Positions 15,909 to 24,913 of a stretch of DNA of 64,000 nucleotides are shown here, piece after piece (position 1 is the stretch's first letter; every line of letters begins with the position of its first letter). The translations under genes and the position numbers were made by a program. The stretch is taken from positions 62,001-126,000 of the forward strand of contig NZ_JBLZMW010000015.1 in the NCBI RefSeq assembly GCF_048553275.1, in the 5' to 3' direction. The stretch comes from Pacificoceanicola sp048553275. Lineage in GTDB: Bacteria; Pseudomonadota; Alphaproteobacteria; Rhodobacterales; Rhodobacteraceae. Below the pieces are notes generated by a model. The model ran no database searches. It worked only from the letters and a program-made list of their open reading frames with translations, and was not told the origin of the DNA.

Positions 15909-16691
15909 TCAGGGCCCCGGCGGGAAGCCGATGATCTGCCCTGCGATCACGAGAAATACCGACGCGCCAAGCATGCCGTCAAAGCGGTCGAGCAAACCGC
16001 CGTGTCCCGGTATCAGCGACGAACTGTCCTTGACGCCGCAACGGCGCTTGATGGCGCTTTCCGCAACATCGCCAAGCTGGCTGGCCATGCTGATCGCGAC
16101 AGACACCCCGGCAAGGCCGGCCCCGGCCACGGTCCATTGCGCAAAGATCAGACCGACAACAGCCGCCGCGATCCAGCCCGCAACCGTTCCGGACCATGTC
16201 TTCTTCGGACTGACGCGCGGCCAGAACTTCGGACCGCCGATCATCCGCCCGGCAAAGTAGCCTGCCACATCCGTCACCACGACGACCAGAACCAGCCAGA
16301 GCATCCAGAGCAGGCCAAAATCATCGCGCAGGCCTGTCATGCCAAAACCCGCGAGCAGGATGAGCGCCGTAAAGACACCGTAAGTCACCCCGCCGCGGCC
16401 CATACGGCCAAGCCCGACCATCGAGGGCGCCAGCAACAGCGGCAAGGCCACGGCGGCTGGCAAATGCGGTGCCAGAAACGAGACCAGCGCCGCCAGGCCG
16501 CCAAGCATCAACGCCTCGGTCCGGCGTTCCGGGTCCAGCATGCGCACCAGTTCCCAGACCATGAGGCCCGAAATCAAACCGATCAACGCATGAAACCACA
16601 GTCCACCAAGCCAGACCGTCATCAGGCCCACAACGATCATCGCAACGCCCGACAGAACGCGCGGCTTGAGGTCTTCCCAGTTGGCACTCAT
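15909..16691 (-). CDS. cdsA: Phosphatidate cytidylyltransferase
   Basis: A 260-residue polytopic membrane enzyme making CDP-diacylglycerol from phosphatidate and CTP. The full family signature is visible as SAIKRRCGVKDSSSLIPGH followed by GGLLDRFDGML. Its ATG overlaps the uppS stop in an ATGA arrangement, so the two are translationally coupled. Confidence 0.95.
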   Translation of the reverse strand: MSANWEDLKPRVLSGVAMIVVGLMTVWLGGLWFHALIGLISGLMVWELVRMLDPERRTEALMLGGLAALVSFLAPHLPAAVALPLLLAPSMVGLGRMGRGGVTYGVFTALILLAGFGMTGLRDDFGLLWMLWLVLVVVVTDVAGYFAGRMIGGPKFWPRVSPKKTWSGTVAGWIAAAVVGLIFAQWTVAGAGLAGVSVAISMASQLGDVAESAIKRRCGVKDSSSLIPGHGGLLDRFDGMLGASVFLVIAGQIIGFPPGP

Positions 16692-17413
16692 TTCTTCACG
16701 GCTCCAAACCGGCGGTCGCGTCTGGCAAAGGATCGCACCAGCTCGCCCAGTTCAAGGGCGGTGAAATCCGGCCAGAGCGTGTCGACAAATTCGTATTCCG
16801 CGTAGGCCGATTGCCAGAGCAGGAAGTTCGAAATCCGCGCCTCGCCGCTGGTGCGGATCACAAGGTCCGGATCCGGCAGGACATGTGTATCAAGATAGCG
16901 CGGCAGCGTCTCCTCATCCACCGATGCCGGATCGAGCTTTCCGTCCGCCACATCCTGCGCCAGCCGTTGCGTGGCGCGGGCGACCTCATCGCGACCCCCA
17001 TAATTCAGGGCAATGGTCAGGTTCGTCCCCGTGCAGGACGCAGTCAGTTGTTCGAGTTCGTCCATGAGGCCGATCAGCTTGTTGTCGAGCCGCACCCGGT
17101 CTCCGATAAAGCGGACCTGGACGTTCTGCTTCTTGAGCGCGCGCGCCTCCTTGGCGATATACCGGCGGAACAGGCTCATCAGCCCGGCCACCTCGACCTG
17201 TGTGCGTTTCCAGTTCTCGGTCGAAAAGGCAAAGATCGTCAGATACTTTATACCAAGGTCGGGGCAGGCTTCGACGACTTCGCGCACCCGTTTGGCGCCC
17301 GCGTGATGCCCAAACAGCCGGGGCCGTCCGCGCATGGTCGCCCAGCGGCCATTGCCATCCATGATGATGGCCACGTGACGCGGGCCATGGGTCTCACGGA
17401 GGGAATGTTTCAT
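16688..17413 (-). CDS. uppS: Isoprenyl transferase (undecaprenyl diphosphate synthase)
   Basis: A 241-residue cis-prenyltransferase producing the lipid carrier for cell-wall and LPS synthesis. IMDGNGRWA carries catalytic Asp19, and the C-terminal RTSGEARISNFLLWQ and EFVDTLWPDF blocks bind substrate. It lies 102 bp downstream of frr. Confidence 0.96.
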   Translation of the reverse strand: MKHSLRETHGPRHVAIIMDGNGRWATMRGRPRLFGHHAGAKRVREVVEACPDLGIKYLTIFAFSTENWKRTQVEVAGLMSLFRRYIAKEARALKKQNVQVRFIGDRVRLDNKLIGLMDELEQLTASCTGTNLTIALNYGGRDEVARATQRLAQDVADGKLDPASVDEETLPRYLDTHVLPDPDLVIRTSGEARISNFLLWQSAYAEYEFVDTLWPDFTALELGELVRSFARRDRRFGAVKK

Positions 17414-17515
17414 CAGGGCGTCCTTGCAATCCGGCTTCAGCCGGAAGTGTAGATGATCGCTCAGGCACTCGCCAAAGGCAACGGGCGGGTCGGCAAGACA
17501 CCGCCCGGACCCGGC

Positions 17516-18079
17516 TCAGACCTGCATGATCTCTTCTTGCTTGTTCTCAAGCGCCGCATCGACGTTCTTGATGTATTTGTCGGTCAGCTCCTGGACTTCC
17601 TGCTCCCAGAACTTCTGGTCATCCTCGCTGAGGCCATCGGCCTTGGCTTTCTTGATCTGGTCCATCCCGTCGCGGCGTACGTTTCGGACGCTGACGCGGG
17701 CGTGTTCGGCATAGGTACCGGCAACTTTGCCAAGCTCGCGGCGACGCTCTTCGTTCAACTCCGGGATCGGGAGCATGATGATCGTGCCGTTGAGCTGCGG
17801 ATTGATGCCGAGGCCCGACTCGCGGATGGCCTTTTCAACCTTGCCGACAAGACCCTTGTCCCACACGTTGATCGTGACCATGCGCGGCTCCGGCACGTTG
17901 ACCGTCCCGACCTGGTTGATCGGTGTCATGCTGCCATAGGCATCGACCATGATCGGCTCAAGCATTGAGCCGGACGCACGACCTGTGCGCAGCGACGCGA
18001 ATTCGGTACGCAAGTTGGCGATCGCGCCATCCATGCGGCGCTTCAGATCATCGGTATCAAGCTCGAAATCTTCTGACAT
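17516..18079 (-). CDS. frr: Ribosome recycling factor
   Basis: A 187-residue protein of normal family length with the expected LRTGRASGSMLEPI near the N-terminus and RRDGMDQIKKA in the helical domain. It splits post-termination ribosomes with EF-G. In most alphaproteobacteria pyrH lies immediately upstream; here an oppositely oriented regulator gene has come between them. Confidence 0.97.
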   Translation of the reverse strand: MSEDFELDTDDLKRRMDGAIANLRTEFASLRTGRASGSMLEPIMVDAYGSMTPINQVGTVNVPEPRMVTINVWDKGLVGKVEKAIRESGLGINPQLNGTIIMLPIPELNEERRRELGKVAGTYAEHARVSVRNVRRDGMDQIKKAKADGLSEDDQKFWEQEVQELTDKYIKNVDAALENKQEEIMQV

Positions 18080-18420
18080 CTGCCTGTCTCTCCCCTGTTC
18101 GGTGTCGCCGAAACCCGGCGGCGCAATTTGGTGATGCTATAACCAAAGAACGTGCGTGTTGTATAGAGCATGGCTTTGGAGGGAAACCGTAAATTCGGCG
18201 AGTTCCGGCACCGCATGGGCCGGGCATCGCGGCGCATGCAAATGCTGTGCGGAATTCATCGAACCCAACCCTGTTCGAAAAGCCTGCCAGATTGCGGCAT
18301 CGCTCAGAATTCTCCCGATTTCGTGCGCAAAAGGCAGGTCAAGGCAAGAGAGTCTTTACGTTTCTGCTCCAAAACAGCTCGTACCGCAGCAGGATCGGCG
18401 GGTTTCATAAAGAGGACAGG
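18080..18420. other. Divergent intergenic region between frr and an AraC-type regulator
   Basis: 341 bp that should contain the promoters of frr (minus) and of the regulator (plus). I see no terminator, tRNA or convincing small gene. Open frames crossing it start without ribosome-binding sites. Confidence 0.5.
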
Positions 18421-19395
18421 ATGCAAGTCTGTTTCGTGGTATGCCCCGACGCGCCCATGCTGGATATGGCCCTGACGCGGCATGTGCTGGAACACGCCAA
18501 CCGCGCCGCCGGACGGCCCTTGATCACCTTCCGCACCCGCACCCTGACCGGAGAGCCGGTCGCCACCGCCGAGGGCGCGCGGCTCTTTCCTGATGCCAAG
18601 GGCTGGGATCGTGGGCCGGGGCTCGATCTTATTCTTGTCTTCGCCGGCCAAAGCCCCTTGGCGCGGATTCCCTTTGGACTTCGTGGGTTCTTGCTCGATG
18701 CGGACCGGATCGGCGCAACGATTGGCGGGATTGGGTCCGGGACGCAAATTCTGGCCGAGCTGGGCTTGCTAGCCGGGCGTGAGGCTGTGCTGTCAGGCCC
18801 CTTGCCGCAGGACCGCGATCCGCTCTGGCCTGACATCGCGCGCACGCAGGCTCCCTTTGTCCTGGCGCGGCAGCGTCTGACGACGCCCGGCGGCCTGACG
18901 GTGATCGATTCCCTTCTGGCATGGCTGTCGCGGGCCATCGCTCCGGAACTTGCCGCGGAAATCCGCCGCGCGGCGCTGAACGGTGCCGCCCTCCCATCGC
19001 GCCCCAAGAACGAAGAAACCGCAGACCCCCTGCTCAGCCGGATGGAATCGGTCATGTCCGCGCATATCGACACGCCGCTGCCCCTGTCCGCCATCGCGCG
19101 AGAGCTCGACTTGTCACCAAAGCAGATGCGCCACCGCTGCCAGACCGGCCTTGGCAAGACACCAAGCCAAGTTTATCTTGATCTGCGGCTCGCGCGGGCA
19201 AGGCGTTTGGTGCAGGAAACCGGGCAAACCGTGCATGAAATCGCCAAAGCCACCGGCTTTGTCTCTCCCTCGGCCTTCACCCGAAGCTACAAGTCGCACT
19301 ACGGCGAGACGCCAAGGGCGCTGCGCGCATCAAAACGCCAGAGTGTCAGCCGTGGACGCGCGTATACGTCCCCTGCCCTGCAAGGATCCCCTTGA
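18421..19395 (+). CDS. GlxA-like AraC-family transcriptional regulator with DJ-1/PfpI-like domain
   Basis: A 324-residue protein with an N-terminal DJ-1/PfpI-like amidotransferase-type domain (about residues 1-180) and a C-terminal AraC HTH pair (about 215-310) with LSAIARELDLSPKQMRHRC and VHEIAKATGFVSPSAFTRSYK. At the nucleophile elbow it has GIGSGTQILAELG, with Ser where amidase-type relatives have Cys, so the N-domain is probably a sensor and not an enzyme. GAGGACAGG precedes the ATG. The gene interrupts frr and pyrH and its 3' end overlaps the pyrH 3' end by 50 bp on the opposite strand. Target unknown. Confidence 0.85.
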   Translation: MQVCFVVCPDAPMLDMALTRHVLEHANRAAGRPLITFRTRTLTGEPVATAEGARLFPDAKGWDRGPGLDLILVFAGQSPLARIPFGLRGFLLDADRIGATIGGIGSGTQILAELGLLAGREAVLSGPLPQDRDPLWPDIARTQAPFVLARQRLTTPGGLTVIDSLLAWLSRAIAPELAAEIRRAALNGAALPSRPKNEETADPLLSRMESVMSAHIDTPLPLSAIARELDLSPKQMRHRCQTGLGKTPSQVYLDLRLARARRLVQETGQTVHEIAKATGFVSPSAFTRSYKSHYGETPRALRASKRQSVSRGRAYTSPALQGSP

Positions 19396-20077
19396 ACCCG
19401 CCGGGTTCGTCAAGCGAGAATACGATAATCGGCAGATTGTTGTCGCGGGCCAGAGCGATAGCGCTGGCGTCCATGACATTGAGATGCTGCGCAAGCACAT
19501 CGTCATAGGACACGCTGTCGTAGCGCACCGCATCGGCATGTTTGACCGGATCCTTGTCGTAGACGCCGTCCACCTTCGTGCCCTTGAAGATTGCTTCGCA
19601 GGCCATTTCATTCGCCCGCAGCGTCGCGGCCGTGTCGGTGGTGAAATATGGATTTCCCGTTCCGGCGGCAAAAATGCAGACACGCTTTTTCTCAAGGTGA
19701 CGCACGGCACGTCGGCGAATGTAGGGTTCGGCCACCTCATCCATGCGAATGGCACTGATGACCCGGCAAAACACCCCCAACCCTTCGAGCGCGGACTGCA
19801 GCGCAAGGGCGTTCATCACTGTCGCAAGCATGCCCATGTAATCCGCCGTGGTGCGTTCCATGCCCTGCGCGCTGCCCGCGAGCCCGCGAAAAATGTTGCC
19901 GCCGCCAATCACCATGCAGATCTCGACGCCCATGTCGTGCACGGTTTTCACTTCGTTGGCGATGCGCTGAACCGTCGGCGGATGCAGGCCAAAGCCCTGA
20001 TCCCCCATCAAGGCCTCGCCGGAGATCTTCAACATCACGCGTCTGAACTTTGTTTCTGGCGTGCCGGTTTCGGTCAT
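19346..20077 (-). CDS. pyrH: UMP kinase
   Basis: A 243-residue amino-acid-kinase-fold enzyme that phosphorylates UMP to UDP. The motifs RVMLKISGEALMG, VIGGGNIFRG, MGMLATVMNALAL and the C-terminal LDEPGGFKGIL are clear. ATG 20077 is favoured because GGAG lies 6 bp upstream; the ATG at 20089 lacks a site. Transcribed towards frr but separated from it by the regulator described above. Confidence 0.95.
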   Translation of the reverse strand: MTETGTPETKFRRVMLKISGEALMGDQGFGLHPPTVQRIANEVKTVHDMGVEICMVIGGGNIFRGLAGSAQGMERTTADYMGMLATVMNALALQSALEGLGVFCRVISAIRMDEVAEPYIRRRAVRHLEKKRVCIFAAGTGNPYFTTDTAATLRANEMACEAIFKGTKVDGVYDKDPVKHADAVRYDSVSYDDVLAQHLNVMDASAIALARDNNLPIIVFSLDEPGGFKGILAGQGTYTRVHG

Positions 20078-20198
20078 GTTGCGCTCCATCTAGGCTGGGG
20101 GATATGATCGCGCCATATTTGGCGCAAATCCGCAGTGGCTGCAATGGCTCGCTGCTGCAATGCGGCAATGGCAAGCAACAGGACCGGACCAGAGCAAA

Positions 20199-21110
20199 AT
20201 GGCAGTGTCGCACATGGTGGCCGCGAGAGAAATCGCGCGAGAATTCGACCCTGCGCGGCCGGTTTTGATCGCCGGACCCACGGCCAGCGGAAAATCCGCG
20301 CTGGCGCTGGCGCTCGCCGAACTACAGGGCGGCGTGATCGTCAACGCTGACGCCATTCAGGTCTACGAGAACTGGCGAATCCTGACCGCGCGGCCCTCCG
20401 CTGAAGACGAAAACCGTGCACCCCATGCGCTTTATGGGCACGTGGCGGGCGATACGCCCTATTCCGTCGGAGACTGGCTGCGGGCTGTTGCGGACTTGCG
20501 CCAATCCGGGGCGCGGTTGATCGTGACTGGCGGCACGGGGCTGTATTTCACTGCCCTGACCGATGGATTGGCGGAGATTCCGGCCACGCCGCCGGAGATC
20601 CGCGCGGAAGGCGCCGCGCTGCTGGCAAAGATCGGGCTCGAAGCAATGGTCGCGGACTTGGATGCCGAAACCGCCGCGCGCATTGATCGGAACAATCCGG
20701 CCCGCGTGATGCGCGCCTGGGAGGTGCTTCGGAGCACGGGACAGGGGCTGGCCGCCTGGCAGGCGCAGACACCGCCGCCACTCTTGCCGCTCAATCATGC
20801 GCAAACTGCCCTTTTTGAGGCGCCAAAAGACTGGCTGACACCGCGGATCGAGGCACGATTCGACAAGATGATCGCCACCGGAGCATTGGAGGAGGCACAG
20901 GCCAACCTGCCTTCCTGGTCCCCGACCCTGCCGTCTTCAAAGGCCATCGGAGCGGCCGAGTTGATTGCCGTGGTGCGGGGGGAGATGCCGCTCCCGGCCG
21001 CCTCTGCGCGCGCCACGATCCTGACGCGGCAATTCGCCAAGCGCCAGCGCACATGGTTCAAGGCCCGCATGTCCGGCTGGCGCAGGGTTCATCCCGGGGC
21101 GTTGGCATGA
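20199..21110 (+). CDS. miaA: tRNA dimethylallyltransferase
   Basis: A 303-residue enzyme adding a dimethylallyl group to A37 of tRNAs reading UNN codons. P-loop GPTASGKSA is at residues 26-34, followed by NADAIQVYENW, GGTGLYFTALTDG and the C-terminal RQFAKRQRTWFK block. The start may be ATG 20199 or 20214. The stop codon overlaps the ATG of the next gene (ATGA), linking it to an AraC-family regulator. Confidence 0.94.
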   Translation: MAVSHMVAAREIAREFDPARPVLIAGPTASGKSALALALAELQGGVIVNADAIQVYENWRILTARPSAEDENRAPHALYGHVAGDTPYSVGDWLRAVADLRQSGARLIVTGGTGLYFTALTDGLAEIPATPPEIRAEGAALLAKIGLEAMVADLDAETAARIDRNNPARVMRAWEVLRSTGQGLAAWQAQTPPPLLPLNHAQTALFEAPKDWLTPRIEARFDKMIATGALEEAQANLPSWSPTLPSSKAIGAAELIAVVRGEMPLPAASARATILTRQFAKRQRTWFKARMSGWRRVHPGALA

Positions 21111-21949
21111 GCGGCGTGCCCACCTTTCTGCGCAAGGCCATGCCTCCGGCCCCGGCTCCGAAAGGACCGGTTGCCTGCGGCTCTTTTGGTCTCGCGGCGC
21201 AGGGTGCGGCCTGGAAATACGGTTTGCAACATGACCGGCCAGACAACTATTTGTTGTGGATCACACGGGGTCAGGGCCGGGTGATCGTAAACGGGGTCCG
21301 GCGCGGCCTGTCGATGCACAGCGCCCTTTTTCTGCCTGCAGGCACCCTGTTCTCCGTCGATCTGCCCAACACCGCGCAGGCGCTCTATCTTGAAAGCCCG
21401 GCGGGGCTGACCGGCAGGCTGCCGAAAGATCCCGTGCACCTGCGCATCCGCGAGAGCCTGGCACAGGCAGAACTGACGGGCACCATGGACACGATTCAAC
21501 GCGAGCTTGCACAACGCAGGCCACTGCTGGAAGAGGCCATCGAGGCGTATGTCGCGTTGCTGGGGGTATGGCTGAACCGGCAGATGCAGGCGGGACAGGC
21601 GGACGAGAGCCGCGACACCGCCGCCACACGGCTTGTTCGGCAATTCGCCCAGAAGGTCACCCGGGATTTTCGAACGCCTCTTGCGATGGCGGCCTATGCG
21701 GAAGCTCTGAACGTGACCCCCACGCATCTGAGCCGCGTGTGCCGCCAGACCTGTGGCAAGACCGCCGCCGATATATTGACCGAACGCAAATTGCACGCGG
21801 CACGCATTGCCCTCGCCAGCCCCACGCCCGCCGTGCAGATCATCGCCCGCGATCTCGGCTTTGCCTCGCCGGCCTATTTCACCCGGTTCGTGCAAAATCA
21901 CACCGGACTGTCGCCGACGGCCCTGCGGGCGCAATCGCGCAGCCGCTGA
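21107..21949 (+). CDS. AraC-family transcriptional regulator
   Basis: A 280-residue protein with an N-terminal cupin-like sensor (about residues 30-110, including YLLWITRGQGRVIVNG) and a C-terminal AraC HTH domain (about 180-275) with PLAMAAYAEALNVTPTHLSR and QIIARDLGFASPAYFTRFV. ATG 21107 overlaps the miaA stop, so translation is probably coupled. The next gene, 205 bp downstream on the same strand, is an orphan binding protein that could be its target (inference). Confidence 0.85.
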   Translation: MSGVPTFLRKAMPPAPAPKGPVACGSFGLAAQGAAWKYGLQHDRPDNYLLWITRGQGRVIVNGVRRGLSMHSALFLPAGTLFSVDLPNTAQALYLESPAGLTGRLPKDPVHLRIRESLAQAELTGTMDTIQRELAQRRPLLEEAIEAYVALLGVWLNRQMQAGQADESRDTAATRLVRQFAQKVTRDFRTPLAMAAYAEALNVTPTHLSRVCRQTCGKTAADILTERKLHAARIALASPTPAVQIIARDLGFASPAYFTRFVQNHTGLSPTALRAQSRSR

Positions 21950-22154
21950 GCTTTGCCCAGGTCAAATAACGCAGGAGAATTGGCGTTTCAGGAACATTTT
22001 GCCGATACTGGCCGGTCCGGACCCGAAGAAACGAAGCATTGACCCCGGGCAAAGAGTCATGCGCAATAGTCCCTGAAGGGTGCAGACCATGCCTCGCATC
22101 TCGGGCATCAGGACGCGCGCCACGGGAACTCAGGCCGATCTCAGGGAGACACGC

Positions 22155-23825
22155 ATGACGCATACGTCCGACGGCACCCGGATCCATCCGGCGGCCCGTA
22201 TGTACGCAGAAGAACTCAGGGCCGGGCTGCTGGATCGCCGCGAGTTTCTTGTGCGGACCACGGCTCTGGGCGTGTCGGTCCCGGCGGCCTATGCGTTTGG
22301 CGGTCTGGGGAGTCCTGCCGAGGCCGCCACCCCCATGCAGCAAGGTGGCACCCTGCGCATTCAGCAAGAAGTGCGTGCCCTGAAGGACCCGCGCACCTTT
22401 GATTGGACGCAGATTTCCAATTTTACCCGCGGCTGGCTCGAATACATGGTCGAATACAACCGCGACGGCAGCCTGCGCGGCATGCTGCTCGAAAGCTGGG
22501 AAGCCAATGACGATGCCACCGAGTACACGTTGAACGTGCGCAAGGGCGTGACGTGGAATACCGGCGAGGCCTTTACCTCCGCCGATGTGGTGCGGATGAT
22601 CGCGTATTGGTGCGACCGCTCCGTCGAGGGCAATTCGATGGCCGCGCGCATGGCACCGCTGATTGACGCAGAGACGAACAAACTCATGGCGGGCGCGGTC
22701 ACGGCGGTGGACGACCACACGGTCAGGATCGTGCTGCCCATCTCGGACATCACGATCATTGCCGGCATGGCCGACTACCCGGCCGCCGTCGTTCACAGCT
22801 CTCACGACCCGGCAGCCATGCTGACCAATCCCATCGGCACCGGACCCTACCTGCCCGAAAGCCTTGAGGTCGGTAAAAAGGGGGTGCTGGTCAGGAACGT
22901 GGATCATCAATGGTGGGGCGCCTCGGCAAACGGCATCGGTGGCGCCGCGCTCGACCGGATCGAATTCCTCGACTATGGCACGGACCCCGCCGCGTGGATC
23001 GCTGCCATAGAGGCCGACGAAGTCGACATGCTGTATCAGAATGTGAACGAATTCATCGCGATCGGCGACGCCATTGGCCTGGAGAAATCCGAGGTCGTCA
23101 CCGGGGCCACCGTCGTCATTCGGTTCAATCAACAAACGCTGGTTGACGGAACCGCGATCTATGCCGATCCGAAGCTGCGCGAGATTTTGGTCAAGGCGGT
23201 CGACAATGGCATCTGTCTTGAACTGGGCTATGCCGGGCTTGGCACAGTGGCCGAGAACCACCATGTCGCGCCGGTCCATCCGGAATACGCCGATATCGGT
23301 CCGGCCCCCTATGCGCCGCGGGACGCCGCCGCACGTCTCGAAGAGATCGGCATGGCCGCGTTCGAGCATGAGTTGGTTTCGCTGGATGACGGATTCACAA
23401 AGAACACGGCAGATGCCGCCGCCGCCCAGCTGCGCGACGCCGGGATAAAGGTCCGTCGGCGGGTTCTGCCCGGATCGACGTTCTGGAATGATTGGGCCAA
23501 GTATCCGTTCTCGACCACGGAATGGAACCACCGCCCGCTGGGTGTTCAGGTGCTTGCGCTGGCCTATCGGACGGGTGAGGCGTGGAATGAGTCCGGCTAT
23601 TCCAACCCCGACTTTGACATCCGGTTGAACGCCGCCCTGTCGATTGCCGATGCCGAGGCGCGGCGCACGGTGATGGCCGAGATCGAAACGATCCTGCGCG
23701 GTGATTGGGTCATCATCCAGCCATATTGGCGCTCCCTCTATCGGCATTTCCGGCCCGGTGTTCTGGGCGCGGACATGCATCCGTCGTTTGAGATCCATCT
23801 CTACAAACTCGGCTTCGCGGCCTGA
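22155..23825 (+). CDS. Peptide/nickel-type ABC substrate-binding protein with Tat signal
   Basis: A 556-residue SBP_bac_5 family protein. ATG 22155 has GGGAG ten bases upstream. The N-terminal 35 residues are polar and hydrophilic, then DRREFLVRT and a hydrophobic stretch form a twin-arginine signal ending at SPAEAA. Blocks typical of DppA/OppA-like proteins follow, such as LLESWEANDDATEYTLNVRKGVTW and the C-terminal QPYWRSLYRHF. Export by Tat implies folding or cofactor binding in the cytoplasm. No permease or ATPase gene adjoins it, so it is an orphan or works with a remote transporter. Ligand unknown. Confidence 0.85.
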   Translation: MTHTSDGTRIHPAARMYAEELRAGLLDRREFLVRTTALGVSVPAAYAFGGLGSPAEAATPMQQGGTLRIQQEVRALKDPRTFDWTQISNFTRGWLEYMVEYNRDGSLRGMLLESWEANDDATEYTLNVRKGVTWNTGEAFTSADVVRMIAYWCDRSVEGNSMAARMAPLIDAETNKLMAGAVTAVDDHTVRIVLPISDITIIAGMADYPAAVVHSSHDPAAMLTNPIGTGPYLPESLEVGKKGVLVRNVDHQWWGASANGIGGAALDRIEFLDYGTDPAAWIAAIEADEVDMLYQNVNEFIAIGDAIGLEKSEVVTGATVVIRFNQQTLVDGTAIYADPKLREILVKAVDNGICLELGYAGLGTVAENHHVAPVHPEYADIGPAPYAPRDAAARLEEIGMAAFEHELVSLDDGFTKNTADAAAAQLRDAGIKVRRRVLPGSTFWNDWAKYPFSTTEWNHRPLGVQVLALAYRTGEAWNESGYSNPDFDIRLNAALSIADAEARRTVMAEIETILRGDWVIIQPYWRSLYRHFRPGVLGADMHPSFEIHLYKLGFAA

Positions 23826-23984
23826 TCGGACCCTGTCGTCAGGGGCGACTGACCCGCAGGTAGGCCTTCGGCACCGGCGAGGCGGACCACGGCGTCATTT
23901 ACACATCCGGCCGCTTTCGCATAGGTTTCAACTATGGCGTTTATTGAACGCCAATAGCAACAACTGCCGCGAGAGGAATTTTCC

Positions 23985-24860
23985 ATGCCCTTTGTGTTTG
24001 CAACCTTCAACACCGAATGGCTTTTCGACGATGAAGACCCCTTGAAACGCTGGGGTTTGCGTTTGCCGCCGGGCGGGATCAACGAAAAGATCGAGCGCAT
24101 CGCGCAGGCTATCATCGCGATGGGTCCGACCCCGGGACGCGGGCCCGATATCATCGCCCTGCAGGAGGTCGAAGGGCCGGTGACGCTTGACCCGTTGCTG
24201 GCGAGGCTGCAGGCGCTCGGCTCGCCGCTGAAGCACGCCTACTGTTCGGAAACGCTTGATCCGTTCACCGGACAGAACGTGGCGGTGCTGAGCGCGACGC
24301 CGGTGTCCATTCGGCCTGTTACGCGCCTTGACCAAACCGCTGTGCCCTATATCGACGCGCGCGAGCGGGAGATGATGGGTTCTTTGGGCAAGTTCCTGCG
24401 GGTCGATATCGAGGTCGATGACACCGTCCTGACGATCTTCAATTGTCATCTGAAATCGCGCCGGGGCGGCACAGAAGAAACCCGCCGTCTGCGCGATGTG
24501 CAGGCCAAGATCATGCGCGATCTGTCGCGCCCGCGCGTCGAGCAGGGCAGCCTGCGCAGCCCCTCCTTTACCCTCATTGCCGGCGATATGAATGACGAAC
24601 CCCGCACCCGCCCCATCGACATCATGGCAGGCAAGCTGGACACCAGTTACAACCTGATCTCCGCCACGGCCGAGCTGCCGATTGAGGAGCAATACACCTA
24701 TATCTACGATGGCAAGAAACAGCAGCTGGATCACATTCTGCTGTCGAAATTCACCCATGACCGAATGCAGAGCGCCGGATTTACCCGTGTGCCCGAAACG
24801 ACCTCGGATCATGACGCGATCTGGTGCGCAATGGATCTGACCCTGCCGCCCCCCGCGTGA
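23985..24860 (+). CDS. Endonuclease/exonuclease/phosphatase (EEP) family protein
   Basis: A 291-residue cytoplasmic protein (no signal peptide) with the EEP catalytic blocks in order: FATFNTEWLF, IALQEVEG (metal-binding Glu), FNCHLKS, AGDMNDEP and TSDHDAIWC at the C-terminus. The family cleaves phosphodiesters of nucleic acids or phospholipid-type substrates; the exact substrate cannot be told. GAGAGGAA precedes the ATG. It stands alone, convergent with the lytic transglycosylase. Confidence 0.85.
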   Translation: MPFVFATFNTEWLFDDEDPLKRWGLRLPPGGINEKIERIAQAIIAMGPTPGRGPDIIALQEVEGPVTLDPLLARLQALGSPLKHAYCSETLDPFTGQNVAVLSATPVSIRPVTRLDQTAVPYIDAREREMMGSLGKFLRVDIEVDDTVLTIFNCHLKSRRGGTEETRRLRDVQAKIMRDLSRPRVEQGSLRSPSFTLIAGDMNDEPRTRPIDIMAGKLDTSYNLISATAELPIEEQYTYIYDGKKQQLDHILLSKFTHDRMQSAGFTRVPETTSDHDAIWCAMDLTLPPPA

Positions 24861-24913
24861 CAGATCAAAGGGGATTGACCGGAAGGTGTAATCCCCTCCG
24901 GGGGCGGCCAGGC

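Noticed and set aside
18170..18475. 101-codon open frame upstream of the GlxA-like regulator
   Set aside because: Basic, Cys/Arg-scattered translation, no ribosome-binding site, and it overlaps the regulator start in another frame.
21879..23798. Long minus-strand frame opposite the Tat-exported binding protein
   Set aside because: No ribosome-binding site or family motif; the plus-strand protein has a complete Tat signal and fold.
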